64,000 nucleotides of DNA, taken from NCBI RefSeq assembly GCF_000826085.1, contig NZ_CCYM01000003.1, forward strand, positions 1,263,741 to 1,327,740, written 5' to 3'. This document shows, in pieces, positions 14,438-24,213 of the stretch (position 1 is its first letter; every line of letters begins with the position of its first letter). The position numbers and the translations under genes were made by a program. The stretch comes from Nigerium massiliense (GTDB lineage: Bacteria > Actinomycetota > Actinomycetes > Propionibacteriales > Propionibacteriaceae). The notes below the pieces were generated by a model that was given only the letters and a program-made list of their open reading frames with translations, made no database searches and had not been told where the DNA came from.

Positions 14438-17395
14438 TCAGGCGGGCGGGTTGATCAGGGCGCTCTTGGCGACAACGTCGCCCTTGGCGTCGATCAGGAC
14501 GGCGCTGGCGCCCGACCAGCCGGCCTGGTTGGCGCCCGACCACCAGTTCATCGCCGACACGGTGGTCGTCTGCTTCTGGCCACTGCGCGTCCAGGTGATG
14601 CGCAGGCGCGCACCCTCCGGAACCGCACCGGTCACCTTGAACCCGAAGGCGTTCTTGGTGACGCCGTAGGACGAGATCACCGGGCACGACTGCGGGTTGA
14701 TCGGGGCGCCGCTGGTGGCCAGGACGGTGCCGTCCGCTGCGACCAGGGTCGCCTTCGCGTTGCTCCAGCCGGCCTGGTTGTTGCCCGACCACCAGGGGAA
14801 GTTGGTGACCGTGGTGGTCTGGCCCTGGCCGTCGCGCTCCCAGGTGACCTTCAGGCGGGCGCCCGCGGGCACGGTGCCCTCGACCGCGAAGCCGAAGGAG
14901 TTGCAGTCGGACGCGGTGGCCTTGACCGCCACCGGGCTGGTCGCGGCCGCGGCCTTGACCCCGACGACGACCGGGTCGTGGTCGGAGCTGGCGAACGCGT
15001 TCGGGGCGTAGAAGTCGACCACGTTGTAGTTGCGCCGGCTGTACTGGAACGCCACGGACTCGTCGCCGTTGATGTCCCACACGGACGCCCCGGTCACCAG
15101 GGCCAGGGCCTTCGCGTTGGCGAACGCGTGGTCGAGCGAGCCGAGGCGTCCCGAGAACTGGTAGCTCGCGGAGCCCTCGTCGAACTTCTTGGCCAGGTTG
15201 GTGAAGCCGGCCGACTCGATGATCCGGACGGGCGTCTCGGCGCTGTAGGAGTTGAAGTCACCCATCAGGAACACGGCCTCGTCGGCGAACTGCTGGCCGA
15301 CCCACGAGGTCAGCTGGCGGGCCTGCGCCTCGCGCGACGGGTTGGACAGGCCCTGGCCGGTGCCGTCGTCCGCGCCGGAGCCCTTCGACTTGAAGTGGTT
15401 GGCCACGACGACGAACTGGGTGCCGGAACCGGTCACCGAGAACTTCTGCGCCAGCGGGTAGCGGGCGTTGGCGAACGCGGTGTCGACGTCGATCAGCGAC
15501 GGGCCCACCGGCTGCACCTTGCTCGGGTCGTAGATGAACGCGGTGCGTATGACGTCCTCGGACGTGGGAACGGCCGTCGGCGACGGCACGTAGGCCCAGC
15601 GCGTCGTGCCGGCGGCGGCGTTCAGGCCGGCGACGAGGTCGGCGAGCGCCTTGTCGCGGTTCTGGCCGGGCAGGTACGAGATCCCCGCGGAGTTCTCGAT
15701 CTCCATGAGCGAGACGACCTCGGCGTTGGTGCCGTTGATCGCCGAGACGATCTTCGCCTTCTGGTCGGCGAACGCCTTGGCGGTGTAGGCGCCGCGCACC
15801 TGACAGTTGTTGGTCGCCACCGGGTTGCCGTTGCGGTCGGCGTAGGCGCGGCAGCCGGACTCGTTCTCCCCGAGGTCGCTGAAGTAGTTCAGCACGTTGA
15901 ACGACGCCAGCTGGACGTCGCCGCCGACCGCCGGAACGGTGGCCTCGCGGTCGTTCTCGGACGCCACCGGGATGTTCGGGCTGTCGGAGCCGACGACCTG
16001 GCCGGTGGGCTGGTAGTTCCACTGGAACCGGTAGTCGAGGATCACCGGCTTGGTGAAGGTGACCTGGGACGCGGTCCGCATCGGGGTGGTCGCCGACAGG
16101 TACGGCAGCGGGGAATCCTGGGCGGTCTTGTTCGTCAGGTAGTTCCAGGACGAGCCGTCATCGAGGGTGATGTACTTCTTGACGTTCTCCGCCTCGTAGG
16201 CCGCGGCCGCGGCGCCGGGCGCGACCACGTCGGTGGCCTGGTAGAGCGGCTTCGTGCCGACCGCGAGGCCGATCTGGCCGTACTGGTTGGCCTGGTAGTT
16301 GTTCGTGATCGTGTAGGTGCCCTCGGGCTGCACCAGCATGCCCTCGTAGGCCTCCTTGTCGGCGTCCGTGGCGGGCAGAGTCGCCAGGGGCGTGGGCTTG
16401 ACGGCCGCGCAGCCCGTCTGCGGGGTCGCGGTCACGTTGGTGAGCTGCGTCAGGTCGTAGTACTCGGTGGCGGTGCCGCTGACGTCGATGCAGGTGCCGA
16501 TGGGCATGGCGGCCAGCGTGTCGGAGAACACGAAGATGCCGTCGGACGCCTGGCCGGCCGTCTTGGCGGTGCCACCGGAGCCCGGGGTCTGGATGTAAAC
16601 GCCCCGGAAGCCGCCGGTCGGGTACGCCGCGGTGATGACGCCGCGGGTGGTGACGGACTGGCCGGCCAGCGGGGTCGCGCTGCCGGTGCCCTGGATCTCC
16701 GCGATGGACTTCGACGCGCCCGGCTCAGGAGTCGGGGTCGGATCCGGATCCACCGGCCCGCCAGCCGAGGAGCTGTTCTGCGGCGTCACCGGGGCGCTGA
16801 AGGAGAAGTCGGCCGCGTTGTTGTCGGTGTCGGCGCCGTTGGCGCGGTTCAGCGAGCCCGGCGTGGTGTTCGAACCGTCGTAGGCCGCCGCCGCGGTCTC
16901 GGGCGAGTTGGACGTCCCGTAGCCGAGCTTGTCGATGACGGACGCGGTGGTGTCCGGGTTGATGGCCGTCGCGGCCTTCGCCAGGTACACGGTGCCGGTG
17001 GTGCCCGAGGGGTTGATGCCGGTGGCGGTCTGGTCGGGGGCGGGCAGCGCGGCGCCGGTGGTGCCGTTGCTGCCGAGCTGGACGAGGAAGTAGCCGCCGG
17101 CCTTCACCGTGCCGGTGAGCGCGGCGACGCCGCTGGCGTTGCCCGTCCCGGTCGCGGAGCGGTACTGCAGCGAGGTCCCGGCCAGCGCCACGTCGGCGCC
17201 GGTGGGGTTGTAGAGCTCGACGAACTTGTTCGCGAAGGGCTGGTTCGCGGACCCGCCGCGACCGTAGAACTCGTTGATGACGATGTGGTCGGCGGCGGCG
17301 TGGGCCGTGGGTGCGACCGCGATCAGGCTGGCCGCCGTACAGGCGACGGCCGACAGCACCGCGAAGGCGCGGCGTGTGGTGGAGGCAGGGGGCAT
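14438..17395 (-). CDS. secreted ExeM/NucH-type endonuclease with lamin-tail and C-terminal repeats
   Basis: A 985-residue exported nuclease, started at 17395 (AAGGAG upstream) rather than the open ATG at 17434. A signal peptide (~1-35, ending TAHAA) is followed by a lamin-tail-like beta domain (~36-190, IVINEFYGRGGSANQ), a Pro/Asp linker and an OB-fold-like segment (~235-370). The endonuclease/exonuclease/phosphatase domain (~500-810) has FNVLNYF, SLMEIENS, NHFKSKG, LMGDFNSY, SLDHAF and SDHDPV. The final 160 residues are two tandem ~80-residue repeats, each containing WWSGxNQAGWS. It probably degrades extracellular DNA for phosphate or nucleosides or modifies the matrix. No LPXTG or other anchor is seen. 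Confidence 0.87.
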   Translation of the reverse strand: MPPASTTRRAFAVLSAVACTAASLIAVAPTAHAAADHIVINEFYGRGGSANQPFANKFVELYNPTGADVALAGTSLQYRSATGTGNASGVAALTGTVKAGGYFLVQLGSNGTTGAALPAPDQTATGINPSGTTGTVYLAKAATAINPDTTASVIDKLGYGTSNSPETAAAAYDGSNTTPGSLNRANGADTDNNAADFSFSAPVTPQNSSSAGGPVDPDPTPTPEPGASKSIAEIQGTGSATPLAGQSVTTRGVITAAYPTGGFRGVYIQTPGSGGTAKTAGQASDGIFVFSDTLAAMPIGTCIDVSGTATEYYDLTQLTNVTATPQTGCAAVKPTPLATLPATDADKEAYEGMLVQPEGTYTITNNYQANQYGQIGLAVGTKPLYQATDVVAPGAAAAAYEAENVKKYITLDDGSSWNYLTNKTAQDSPLPYLSATTPMRTASQVTFTKPVILDYRFQWNYQPTGQVVGSDSPNIPVASENDREATVPAVGGDVQLASFNVLNYFSDLGENESGCRAYADRNGNPVATNNCQVRGAYTAKAFADQKAKIVSAINGTNAEVVSLMEIENSAGISYLPGQNRDKALADLVAGLNAAAGTTRWAYVPSPTAVPTSEDVIRTAFIYDPSKVQPVGPSLIDVDTAFANARYPLAQKFSVTGSGTQFVVVANHFKSKGSGADDGTGQGLSNPSREAQARQLTSWVGQQFADEAVFLMGDFNSYSAETPVRIIESAGFTNLAKKFDEGSASYQFSGRLGSLDHAFANAKALALVTGASVWDINGDESVAFQYSRRNYNVVDFYAPNAFASSDHDPVVVGVKAAAATSPVAVKATASDCNSFGFAVEGTVPAGARLKVTWERDGQGQTTTVTNFPWWSGNNQAGWSNAKATLVAADGTVLATSGAPINPQSCPVISSYGVTKNAFGFKVTGAVPEGARLRITWTRSGQKQTTTVSAMNWWSGANQAGWSGASAVLIDAKGDVVAKSALINPPA

Positions 17396-17662
17396 GTGAG
17401 GGATCTCCTTGGACACGGGAGGGTGTGCTGACAAGCGGCGCGACGGGCGTCGCCCCGGGCAAGTTATCGCGACCGCCGTCCCTCGAGGTCGTCACCGGCA
17501 AGAGTTCACCGAAAGGTCGCCTGCCGTGCCCCGAAGGCGCCGGGCCTGTTCCAAACGTCCGTGGCCATGCACAGTTTTCCCCATCTGAAGGCGGGGCTCC
17601 CTCCTGCCGACCCCGGCGGTACGTTGACCGAATTGAAATCGCCTGTGCCACGAGGAACAACG

Positions 17663-19015
17663 ATGACCGATGCGCCCGGCGTAGCCGCCGAGTACCAACC
17701 CACGCCCGCCGAGATCCGCCGAGTGGTGTGGAGTTCGTTCCTGGGCACCGCACTCGAGTGGTACGACTTCTTCCTCTTCGGGACGACCGCCGCGATCGTC
17801 TTCGCGCCCTTGTTCTTCCCGGCCTCCAGCCCGACGGCTTCCACCCTGCAATCGTTCGTGGTCTTCGCGGTGGGCTTCATCGCGCGCCCGTTCGGGGCCG
17901 TTCTGTTCGGCCACTTCGGCGACCGGCTCGGGCGCAAGGGGACGCTGATCGCCACGCTCACCGTGATGGGCACGGCGACCACGCTGATGGGCGTCCTTCC
18001 CGATTACCACACGGCGGGAATCGTCGCGCCGGTCCTGCTGACCCTGCTGCGCTTCGTCCAGGGCCTCGCGACCGGCGGCGAATGGGGCGGCGCGACGCTC
18101 ATGGCGCTCGAGTTCGCCCCCGAGAAGGAGCGCGGCCTGTACGCCTCCGTCGTCCAGATGGGCTCGCCCGCCGGCAACATCCTGTCCACCGGCGCCATCG
18201 CCCTCGTCCTGGCGCTCACCGGGCCGGCGTTCCTGCAATGGGGCTGGCGCATCCCCTATCTGCTGTCGATCGCGCTCGTCCTCGTGGCGCTCTGGATGCG
18301 GTCGGGGCTCACGGAGAGCCCTGAGTTCGCCAAGCTGGCCGACGCCAACGAAGTGCAGAAGCTGCCGTTCTTCGACCTCGTGAGGGAGGCCTGGCCGCGC
18401 CTCCTCGTCGCCACCATGTCCTACCTCTACGGCATCGCCGGATTCTTCATGATGACCACCTACGGCATCAGCTACGTCACGCACAACGTCGGCGCCAACC
18501 CCCAGATCGCTCTCAACGCGATCCTCGCCGGCGCGGTCGCCGAGGTCTTCACGCTCTGGTTCGCCGGGCGCACCGCCATGAGGATCGGCCCGGTCAAGAC
18601 CGTCGCGCTCGGCTATCTGGCCGCGGCGATCGGCACCGCGCCGTTCTTCTTCCTGCTGGACACGGGCAACATGACGATCATCGCCGTGGCGTTCGTCCTC
18701 GGGCTCGGGCTGTCCGGCATCCCCTACGGACCCGTCGGCGCCGTGATGAACAGGCTGTTCCCCCGCCGCTACGCCTACTCGGGCCTCGCGGTCGCCGCCA
18801 ACCTGGCCGGCCTGATCTCGGGCTTCATGCCGTACATCACCGCGACGGTCACGCAGGCGACCGGCGGCTCCGCCTGGGGGCCGACCGTCCTCATCGTCGG
18901 CATCGCGTTGATCTCGTTGGTGGGCGTGATCATCGCCGGAAAGATGATCGAATCGGATTCCACCGACCGCCCGATCGGCCTCAAACCCGCCCACGACTAC
19001 AGCGTTCAGGAGTGA
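17663..19015 (+). CDS. MFS transporter, metabolite:H+ symporter (MHS) family
   Basis: A 450-residue, twelve-span permease. MHS-family marks are TALEWYDFFLFG near the N-terminus, GDRLGRKG after span 2 (the MFS A-motif), and QGLATGGEWGGATLMALE. Family members carry organic acids, shikimate, proline or betaine; the substrate here is unknown. I chose the ATG at 17663 for its GAGGA at the right spacing; an upstream in-frame ATG at 17561 lacks one. The stop lies next to the aminotransferase start, so the transporter probably imports that enzyme's substrate or exports its product. Confidence 0.85.
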   Translation: MTDAPGVAAEYQPTPAEIRRVVWSSFLGTALEWYDFFLFGTTAAIVFAPLFFPASSPTASTLQSFVVFAVGFIARPFGAVLFGHFGDRLGRKGTLIATLTVMGTATTLMGVLPDYHTAGIVAPVLLTLLRFVQGLATGGEWGGATLMALEFAPEKERGLYASVVQMGSPAGNILSTGAIALVLALTGPAFLQWGWRIPYLLSIALVLVALWMRSGLTESPEFAKLADANEVQKLPFFDLVREAWPRLLVATMSYLYGIAGFFMMTTYGISYVTHNVGANPQIALNAILAGAVAEVFTLWFAGRTAMRIGPVKTVALGYLAAAIGTAPFFFLLDTGNMTIIAVAFVLGLGLSGIPYGPVGAVMNRLFPRRYAYSGLAVAANLAGLISGFMPYITATVTQATGGSAWGPTVLIVGIALISLVGVIIAGKMIESDSTDRPIGLKPAHDYSVQE

Positions 19016-19020
19016 TCCAG

Positions 19021-20223
19021 GTGGCTACTCTTCCGCCACTCGCCCACCGCGTGGGCTCCTACCGGCCCTCGAAGGTCCGCGAGGTCTTCGCCCAGGCGAA
19101 CGCGCCGGGGATGATCTCGCTGGCCGGGGGCGCTCCGTTCCTGGGTGACCTCCCCTTCGGGGAGCTGGCCACGCAGGCGTCCTCGATCCTGACCGAGCAG
19201 GGCGCAGTGGCGCTCCAGTACAGCTTCGGCGTGGGGCTGCCGCGGTTGCGCCAGCAGATCGCCGACGTCATGGCCCTGGAGGGCATGGACGTCGACCCCG
19301 ACGACGTGATCGTGACGGCCGGCAGCCAGCTCGCCCTCGAAGCGATCTGCAAGGTGATGGTCGACCCGGGCGACGTCGTGATCACGGAAGGACCCTGCTA
19401 CGCGGGGGGCCTGTCGGCCGTGATGAGCTACGACACGGACGTCCGACACGCCGAGACCGACGACGACGGTCTCGTGATCGACAAGCTCGCGGCGCAGATC
19501 GATGAACTGATCGCCCGGGGCAAGACCGTCAAGATGGTCTACGCCATCCCCACGTTCCAGAACCCCGGCAACACGGTCCTGCCGCCCGAGCGGCGCCAGG
19601 CGCTGGTGCAGCTGTGCTCCGACCGCGGCATCCTGCTGATCGAGGACAACGCCTACGGCCTGCTCGGCTTCGACGGTGAGACCGTGCGGGCCATGAAGGC
19701 GGACGCCCCCGAGCAGGTCGCGTACCTCGGCTCGTTCTCGAAGATGTTCGGCCCGGGGCTGCGGCTCGGCTGGATCGTGCCCCCGCGCGAGCTCGTCGGG
19801 GTCCTCAAGGACACCGTGGAGACGTTCATCCTGAATCCACCCACGATGGGCCAGCTCCAGATGTCGGCCTATCTGGACGGCTACGACTGGCAGGGCCTGC
19901 TGGAGCGCATGCGTGCCCTGTACGAGCGCCGCTGCGACACCCTCATCGCCGCCCTGAGGGGCTCCATGCCCGCGTCGGTCACTTGGCAGCGTCCCCGAGG
20001 CAGCTTCTATCTGTGGGTGAAGCTTCCCGAGGGGCTGGACTCCGAGGACCTGATGGTCAAGGCCATGGCCCGAGGCGTCGTGTTCGTCCCCGGCACCGCG
20101 TTCTACATCGATGGGCAGGGGCACGACCGCATGCGGCTGTCGTACTGCCTGCCCACCGAAGAACAACTCACCAAGGCGGGGACGATCCTGGGCGAACTGA
20201 TCACCGAGGAACTCGCCCGCTGA
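19021..20223 (+). CDS. PLP-dependent aminotransferase (class I, LysN/aminoadipate type)
   Basis: A 400-residue fold-type I aminotransferase. Visible marks are SLAGGAPF, VTAGSQLALEAI, YAIPTFQNPGN, EDNAYGLL and the PLP lysine in GSFSKMFGPGLRLGW. The closest families are 2-aminoadipate, aromatic or branched-chain aminotransferases related to the MocR catalytic domain. I place the start at GTG 19021 because AGGAG (19008-19012) is 8 nt upstream; a GTG at 19012 overlapping the transporter stop is the alternative. It is coupled to the MHS transporter and convergent, with a 3-nt gap, with the amino acid:carrier-protein ligase. Amino acid specificity unknown. Confidence 0.85.
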   Translation: MATLPPLAHRVGSYRPSKVREVFAQANAPGMISLAGGAPFLGDLPFGELATQASSILTEQGAVALQYSFGVGLPRLRQQIADVMALEGMDVDPDDVIVTAGSQLALEAICKVMVDPGDVVITEGPCYAGGLSAVMSYDTDVRHAETDDDGLVIDKLAAQIDELIARGKTVKMVYAIPTFQNPGNTVLPPERRQALVQLCSDRGILLIEDNAYGLLGFDGETVRAMKADAPEQVAYLGSFSKMFGPGLRLGWIVPPRELVGVLKDTVETFILNPPTMGQLQMSAYLDGYDWQGLLERMRALYERRCDTLIAALRGSMPASVTWQRPRGSFYLWVKLPEGLDSEDLMVKAMARGVVFVPGTAFYIDGQGHDRMRLSYCLPTEEQLTKAGTILGELITEELAR

Positions 20224-20226
20224 CGA

Positions 20227-21135
20227 TCAGGCCAGGCCGAGGCGGTCGCGGACGGCGGCGGGCCAGTCGGCGACGGCCATGCCGTGGAAGGCGAACAGCG
20301 CGATCGCCGCGCGCTCGAGGCCGAAGCCGGCGCAGGACGAGTGCGCGGGCGAGCCGTCCGCCAGCGTGATGCCGAAGTTCTCGCCGAACATCGTGCCGTG
20401 CAGGTTGATCGAGCCCAGCGCGGTGCGGCGCGTCGGGTAGAGCTGCACGGTCAGCTCGTGCTTGAGGTCGTTCTCGGTCTGCGCGCCGGCGAGCATGCGA
20501 CCGGCGCGTCCGAAGAACGGATCGTTGGCCGACTCGGAGTCGACGTCCAAGCCGAGGTCGGTGAGCAGGCCGAGCAGCTTGCCCGACCAGGAGTGCGCGT
20601 GGGCGGCGGCGCCGTCCTCGGTGCCGATGTAGACCTGCTCGGCCATCCGGAACGACACCATGCGCATCGGGTCGGGGCTCGGCTCGAAGCGGAAGCACCA
20701 CGACTGAAGGCCGACGCGGACCGGCTCGTCGAGGCGTCCGGCGTAGAGCGGGTAGAGGTTCTCGCAGGCGGCCGGCAGGTTCACCAGGCCGGTGGGGCTG
20801 AAGAAGTCCTCCCAGCCCTCGCCGCCCTCCTCCAGCGCCTGGACCAGGCGGCGATGATCCTTGTCGTTGCCCTGGAACGACTCGACCTCGCCGGCCAGGT
20901 TCGGCATGGACGCCAGGTAGTTCGTCTTCTTGATGTTCTCCGCGGTGATGAGCGGCGGCAGGAACAGAGCCCGCACGTTCTCTTCGTCGCCGGCCAGCGC
21001 GAACGCGGTTGCGCCGAGCGCCTGCACCACCGACTGGAACTCCTGACCGCGGGCGTGGAGCCCGTCGAAGCCGAGGTTCACCTGGTGGTCGCCGCCGGCC
21101 AGCGCCGCGGCGAGCGATTCTTCAGTGCGGTCCAT
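20227..21135 (-). CDS. amino acid:carrier-protein ligase (class II aaRS-like)
   Basis: 302 residues homologous to the catalytic core of atypical SerRS, without any tRNA-binding domain. Such enzymes adenylate glycine or alanine and load it onto the phosphopantetheine arm of a small carrier protein instead of tRNA. Motif 2 is CFRFEPSPDPMRMVSFRMAE and motif 3 is SSCAGFGLERAAIALF (Arg275). Cys124 (LPAACENLYP), Glu166 and Cys268 lie where the family's zinc ligands are expected. No carrier gene is adjacent, which is unusual; the carrier domain at 37817-38062 is of the right type. A stop-to-stop gap of 3 nt separates it from the aminotransferase. Confidence 0.85.
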   Translation of the reverse strand: MDRTEESLAAALAGGDHQVNLGFDGLHARGQEFQSVVQALGATAFALAGDEENVRALFLPPLITAENIKKTNYLASMPNLAGEVESFQGNDKDHRRLVQALEEGGEGWEDFFSPTGLVNLPAACENLYPLYAGRLDEPVRVGLQSWCFRFEPSPDPMRMVSFRMAEQVYIGTEDGAAAHAHSWSGKLLGLLTDLGLDVDSESANDPFFGRAGRMLAGAQTENDLKHELTVQLYPTRRTALGSINLHGTMFGENFGITLADGSPAHSSCAGFGLERAAIALFAFHGMAVADWPAAVRDRLGLA

Positions 21136-21228
21136 CCGCTTGTACTCCCACTTCCGGGACGGTGGCCCCGCCCCCCAGATTTATCGTTCAACCGGCATCA
21201 GTTTCGGCCACCGCGGGGTCAGCGGGCA

Positions 21229-21278
21229 AAAAGGCGAACGCCGGTGGCACAGGCTTGAGGCCTGCACCACCGGCGTTC
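21229..21278 (-). terminator. Rho-independent terminator of ppdK
   Basis: A perfect 12-bp outer stem (21236-21247 with 21267-21278), an inner CAGGC/GCCTG pairing and, on the reverse strand, a TTTTT run right after the stem. It lies 60 nt past the ppdK stop and insulates it from the carrier-protein ligase gene. Confidence 0.85.
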
Positions 21279-21337
21279 CCCTGTCCTGGCTCGGGCGTCA
21301 CCCGCGCCCGGGACTCAGGACTTCTCGGGTCAGCGGC

Positions 21338-23995
21338 TCACTTCTTGCGGGACAGCAGCTCTGCGCGCGCGGCCGAGAGCCGGGCGATCGGCACCCGGAA
21401 CGGCGAGCAGGACACATAGTCGAGGCCGACGCTGTTGAAGAACTCGATGGACGCCGGGTCGCCTCCGTGCTCGCCGCAGACGCCGGTCTTGAGGTTGGGC
21501 TTGGTCGCCCGCCCCTTCTCGACGCCGATGCGCACCAGCTGGCCGACGCCGTCCACGTCGATGGACTCGAAAGGGTTCTTCGGCATGACCTCGTCGGCGA
21601 CGTAGTGGCCGAGGAAGCCGGACTCCGCGTCGTCGCGGCTGATGCCGATGCCGGTCTGCGTGAGGTCGTTCGTGCCGAAGCTGAAGAAGTCGGCGGCCTC
21701 GGCGATCTGGTCGGCGGTCAGGGCCGCGCGCGGGATCTCGATCATGGTGCCGATCGTGTAGTCGAGACGCTTTCCGGCCTTCTCGAACTCATCCTCGACC
21801 GCCTTGGTGACGATCTCGCGCTGAACCTCGAGCTCCTTCTTGATCACGACCAGCGGGATCATGATCTCGACGCCGACGGTCTCCCCCTCGCGCTCCTGCA
21901 CCGCCAGCGCCGCCTTGATGATGGCGCGGGCCTGCATCTCGGGGATCGATGGGTACAGCATCGCGAGGCGGCAGCCGCGCGTGCCGAGCATCGGGTTCTG
22001 CTCGTGCAGCTTCTTGACCTGGGCCAGCGTCTCGCGCTCCTTGGCCAGCTTGTCCTCCGGCGCCCCCTCGATCTCCAGCCGCTGCACGAGCAGCGACTGG
22101 TCGACCAGGTTCGGCAGGAACTCGTGCAGCGGCGGGTCGAGCAGCCGCACCGTTACGGGCAGGCCCTTCATGGCGGTGAAGATCGCCTCGAAGTCCTTCT
22201 GCTGCATGGGGAGGATCTCCTCCAGCGCGGCCGCGCGCTGCTCCTCGTTCTCGGCGAGGATCATCTTGCGGACCGCCGGCAACCGGTCGGACGCCATGAA
22301 CATGTGCTCGGTGCGGGCCAGGCCGATGCCCTCGGCGCCGAGCTCGCGGGCCTTGGAGGCGTCCTCGAAGTTCTCCGCGTTCGCCCGGACGCCGAGGCGG
22401 CGCACTTCGTCGGCCCACGTGGTGATCTTCTCGAAGTCCTCGTTGAGGTCCGGCGGCACCAGCTCGAGGGCGCCGTCGAAGACGTCGCCGGTGGAGCCGT
22501 TCAGCGTCAGGGTGTCCCCGGTGCCGTAGGTCTTACCGTTGATCGTGACGGTCTCGGCCTTCGGGTCGATCTTGATGCCGGGAGCGCCGGCGACGCAGGT
22601 GATGCCCATGCCGCGCGCGACGACGGCCGCGTGCGAGGTCATGCCGCCGTGGGCGGTCAGGACGCCCTGGCTCACCATGACGCCGTGGATGTCGTCCGGG
22701 GTGGTCTCGTAGCGCACCAGGATGACGTTCTCACCCTGGCCACCACGCTCCGCGGCGTCGTCGGCGTTGAACGACAGTGCGCCCACCGCTGCGCCAGGGG
22801 AGGCGGGCAGGCCCTTGACGATGGCCTCGGATGCGTCGTTGGGGTCGATGCCGGGGTGCAGGAGGGCGTCCAGTTGCGCGGGCTCGACGCGCAACAGCGC
22901 CTCTTCCTTGGTGATGAGGCCCTCGTCGACCATGTCGACGGCGGTCTTCACCGCGGCCGCGGCGGTGCGCTTGCCGTTGCGGGTCTGCAGCATGTAGAGC
23001 TTGCGATCCTCGATCGTGAACTCCATGTCCTGCATGTCCTTGTTGTGCTCTTCGAGGCGGGCCATCGTGTCGAGCAGTTCGCGGAACGCCTCGGGCAGCA
23101 CCTCCTCCATCTCCGCCAGCGGGCGCGGGGTGCGGATGCCGGCCACGACGTCCTCGCCCTGGGCGTTGGTCAGGAACTCGCCGTAGAGCTCCTTCACGCC
23201 GGTGGACGGGTTGCGGGAGAAGCAGACGCCGGTGGCGGACGTGTCGCCGCGGTTGCCGAACACCATCTGCTGCACGTTCACGGCCGTGCCCAGATCGCGG
23301 GAGATGCCCTGGCTCTTGCGATACACCTCGGCCCGCGGGTTCAGCCAGCTCTTGAAGACGGCGTTGACGGCGCGGTGCAACTGCTCGTGCGGGTCGGTCG
23401 TCCAGTTGCCGCCCAGCGCCTCGTTGGACAGCTGCTTGAACGTGGCGACCAGGCCCTTGAGGTCGTCGGCGGTCAGGTCGGTGTCCTGCTCGACACCCTT
23501 GTCGTCCTTGAGCTTCGTCAGCGCATCCTCGTAGACGTGCGGCTCGATGCCCTCGACGACCTCGCCGTACATCTGGATGAAGCGGCGGTAGCAGTCCCAG
23601 GCGAACCGCTCGTTGTCGGCCAGCTTGGCCACGGACTCGACGGTCTCGTCCGAGATGCCGAGGTTGAGGATGGTGTCCATCATGCCGGGCATCGACTGGA
23701 CGGCCCCCGAGCGCACGGACACGAGCAGCGGGTTCTCGGCGTCGCCGAGCTGCAGCCCGGTGCGCTCCTCGAGGCGGGCCAGGCCGCCGTCGATCTGATC
23801 GCTGAGTCCGTCCGGCCACGTGCCGTCGTTCTTCATGGCTGCCACGCAAGCCTCGGTGGTGACGGTGAAGGCATCCGGGACCGGGACCCCGATCTTGTTC
23901 ATCTCCGCGATCCCCGCGCCCTTGCCGCCCAGCAGGGGCTTCATGGACATGTCGCCCTCAGCGAGGTCGTAGACGTACTTCGTCTGATCGGTCAT
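21338..23995 (-). CDS. ppdK: pyruvate, phosphate dikinase
   Basis: An 885-residue enzyme interconverting pyruvate, ATP and phosphate with PEP, AMP and pyrophosphate. The ATP-grasp N-terminal domain begins near LLGGKGAGIAEM. The swivelling domain carries the phospho-His455 in GGMTSHAAVVARGMG. The C-terminal PEP/pyruvate barrel includes MIEIPRAAL, FFSFGTNDLTQ and the terminal GVCGEHGGDP. Length is typical. In propionic-acid bacteria this enzyme feeds PEP to carboxylation and gluconeogenesis. AAGGAG precedes the ATG at 23995. Single gene, divergent from the first polysaccharide glycosyltransferase. Confidence 0.95.
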   Translation of the reverse strand: MTDQTKYVYDLAEGDMSMKPLLGGKGAGIAEMNKIGVPVPDAFTVTTEACVAAMKNDGTWPDGLSDQIDGGLARLEERTGLQLGDAENPLLVSVRSGAVQSMPGMMDTILNLGISDETVESVAKLADNERFAWDCYRRFIQMYGEVVEGIEPHVYEDALTKLKDDKGVEQDTDLTADDLKGLVATFKQLSNEALGGNWTTDPHEQLHRAVNAVFKSWLNPRAEVYRKSQGISRDLGTAVNVQQMVFGNRGDTSATGVCFSRNPSTGVKELYGEFLTNAQGEDVVAGIRTPRPLAEMEEVLPEAFRELLDTMARLEEHNKDMQDMEFTIEDRKLYMLQTRNGKRTAAAAVKTAVDMVDEGLITKEEALLRVEPAQLDALLHPGIDPNDASEAIVKGLPASPGAAVGALSFNADDAAERGGQGENVILVRYETTPDDIHGVMVSQGVLTAHGGMTSHAAVVARGMGITCVAGAPGIKIDPKAETVTINGKTYGTGDTLTLNGSTGDVFDGALELVPPDLNEDFEKITTWADEVRRLGVRANAENFEDASKARELGAEGIGLARTEHMFMASDRLPAVRKMILAENEEQRAAALEEILPMQQKDFEAIFTAMKGLPVTVRLLDPPLHEFLPNLVDQSLLVQRLEIEGAPEDKLAKERETLAQVKKLHEQNPMLGTRGCRLAMLYPSIPEMQARAIIKAALAVQEREGETVGVEIMIPLVVIKKELEVQREIVTKAVEDEFEKAGKRLDYTIGTMIEIPRAALTADQIAEAADFFSFGTNDLTQTGIGISRDDAESGFLGHYVADEVMPKNPFESIDVDGVGQLVRIGVEKGRATKPNLKTGVCGEHGGDPASIEFFNSVGLDYVSCSPFRVPIARLSAARAELLSRKK

Positions 23996-24195
23996 CAGTG
24001 CTGCATCTCCTTGTTGGTGCTCCCATGCACGTGCTGTGCGCGTCAACTCCGACGCCTGCGACGCTGAGCCTCCGCGACGCGGGGGCCCGGACATCCGTCG
24101 TCCGGTCACCCCGTCGTCCTTAACCTATCGGGTCGCCACCCCGCGCCGGCACGGAACTGAGATCCGTCCCAGCCGGTCACCGCGCCCCGGCCCGT

Positions 24196-24201
24196 TAGGG
24201 T
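24196..24201 (+). promoter_or_regulatory. -10 box for the first glycosyltransferase gene
   Basis: TAGGGT ends 12 nt before the ATG at 24214, giving a leader of only about 5 nt if that start is used, or about 32 nt with the GTG at 24241. Confidence 0.4.
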
Positions 24202-24213
24202 TGTGGCTGGCCG

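Noticed and set aside
17461..17520. PHO box in front of the secreted nuclease (GTCACCG and GTTCACCG)
   Set aside because: The two TCACC cores are 14 bp apart rather than the 11 bp of a PHO box, and only one resembles the consensus.
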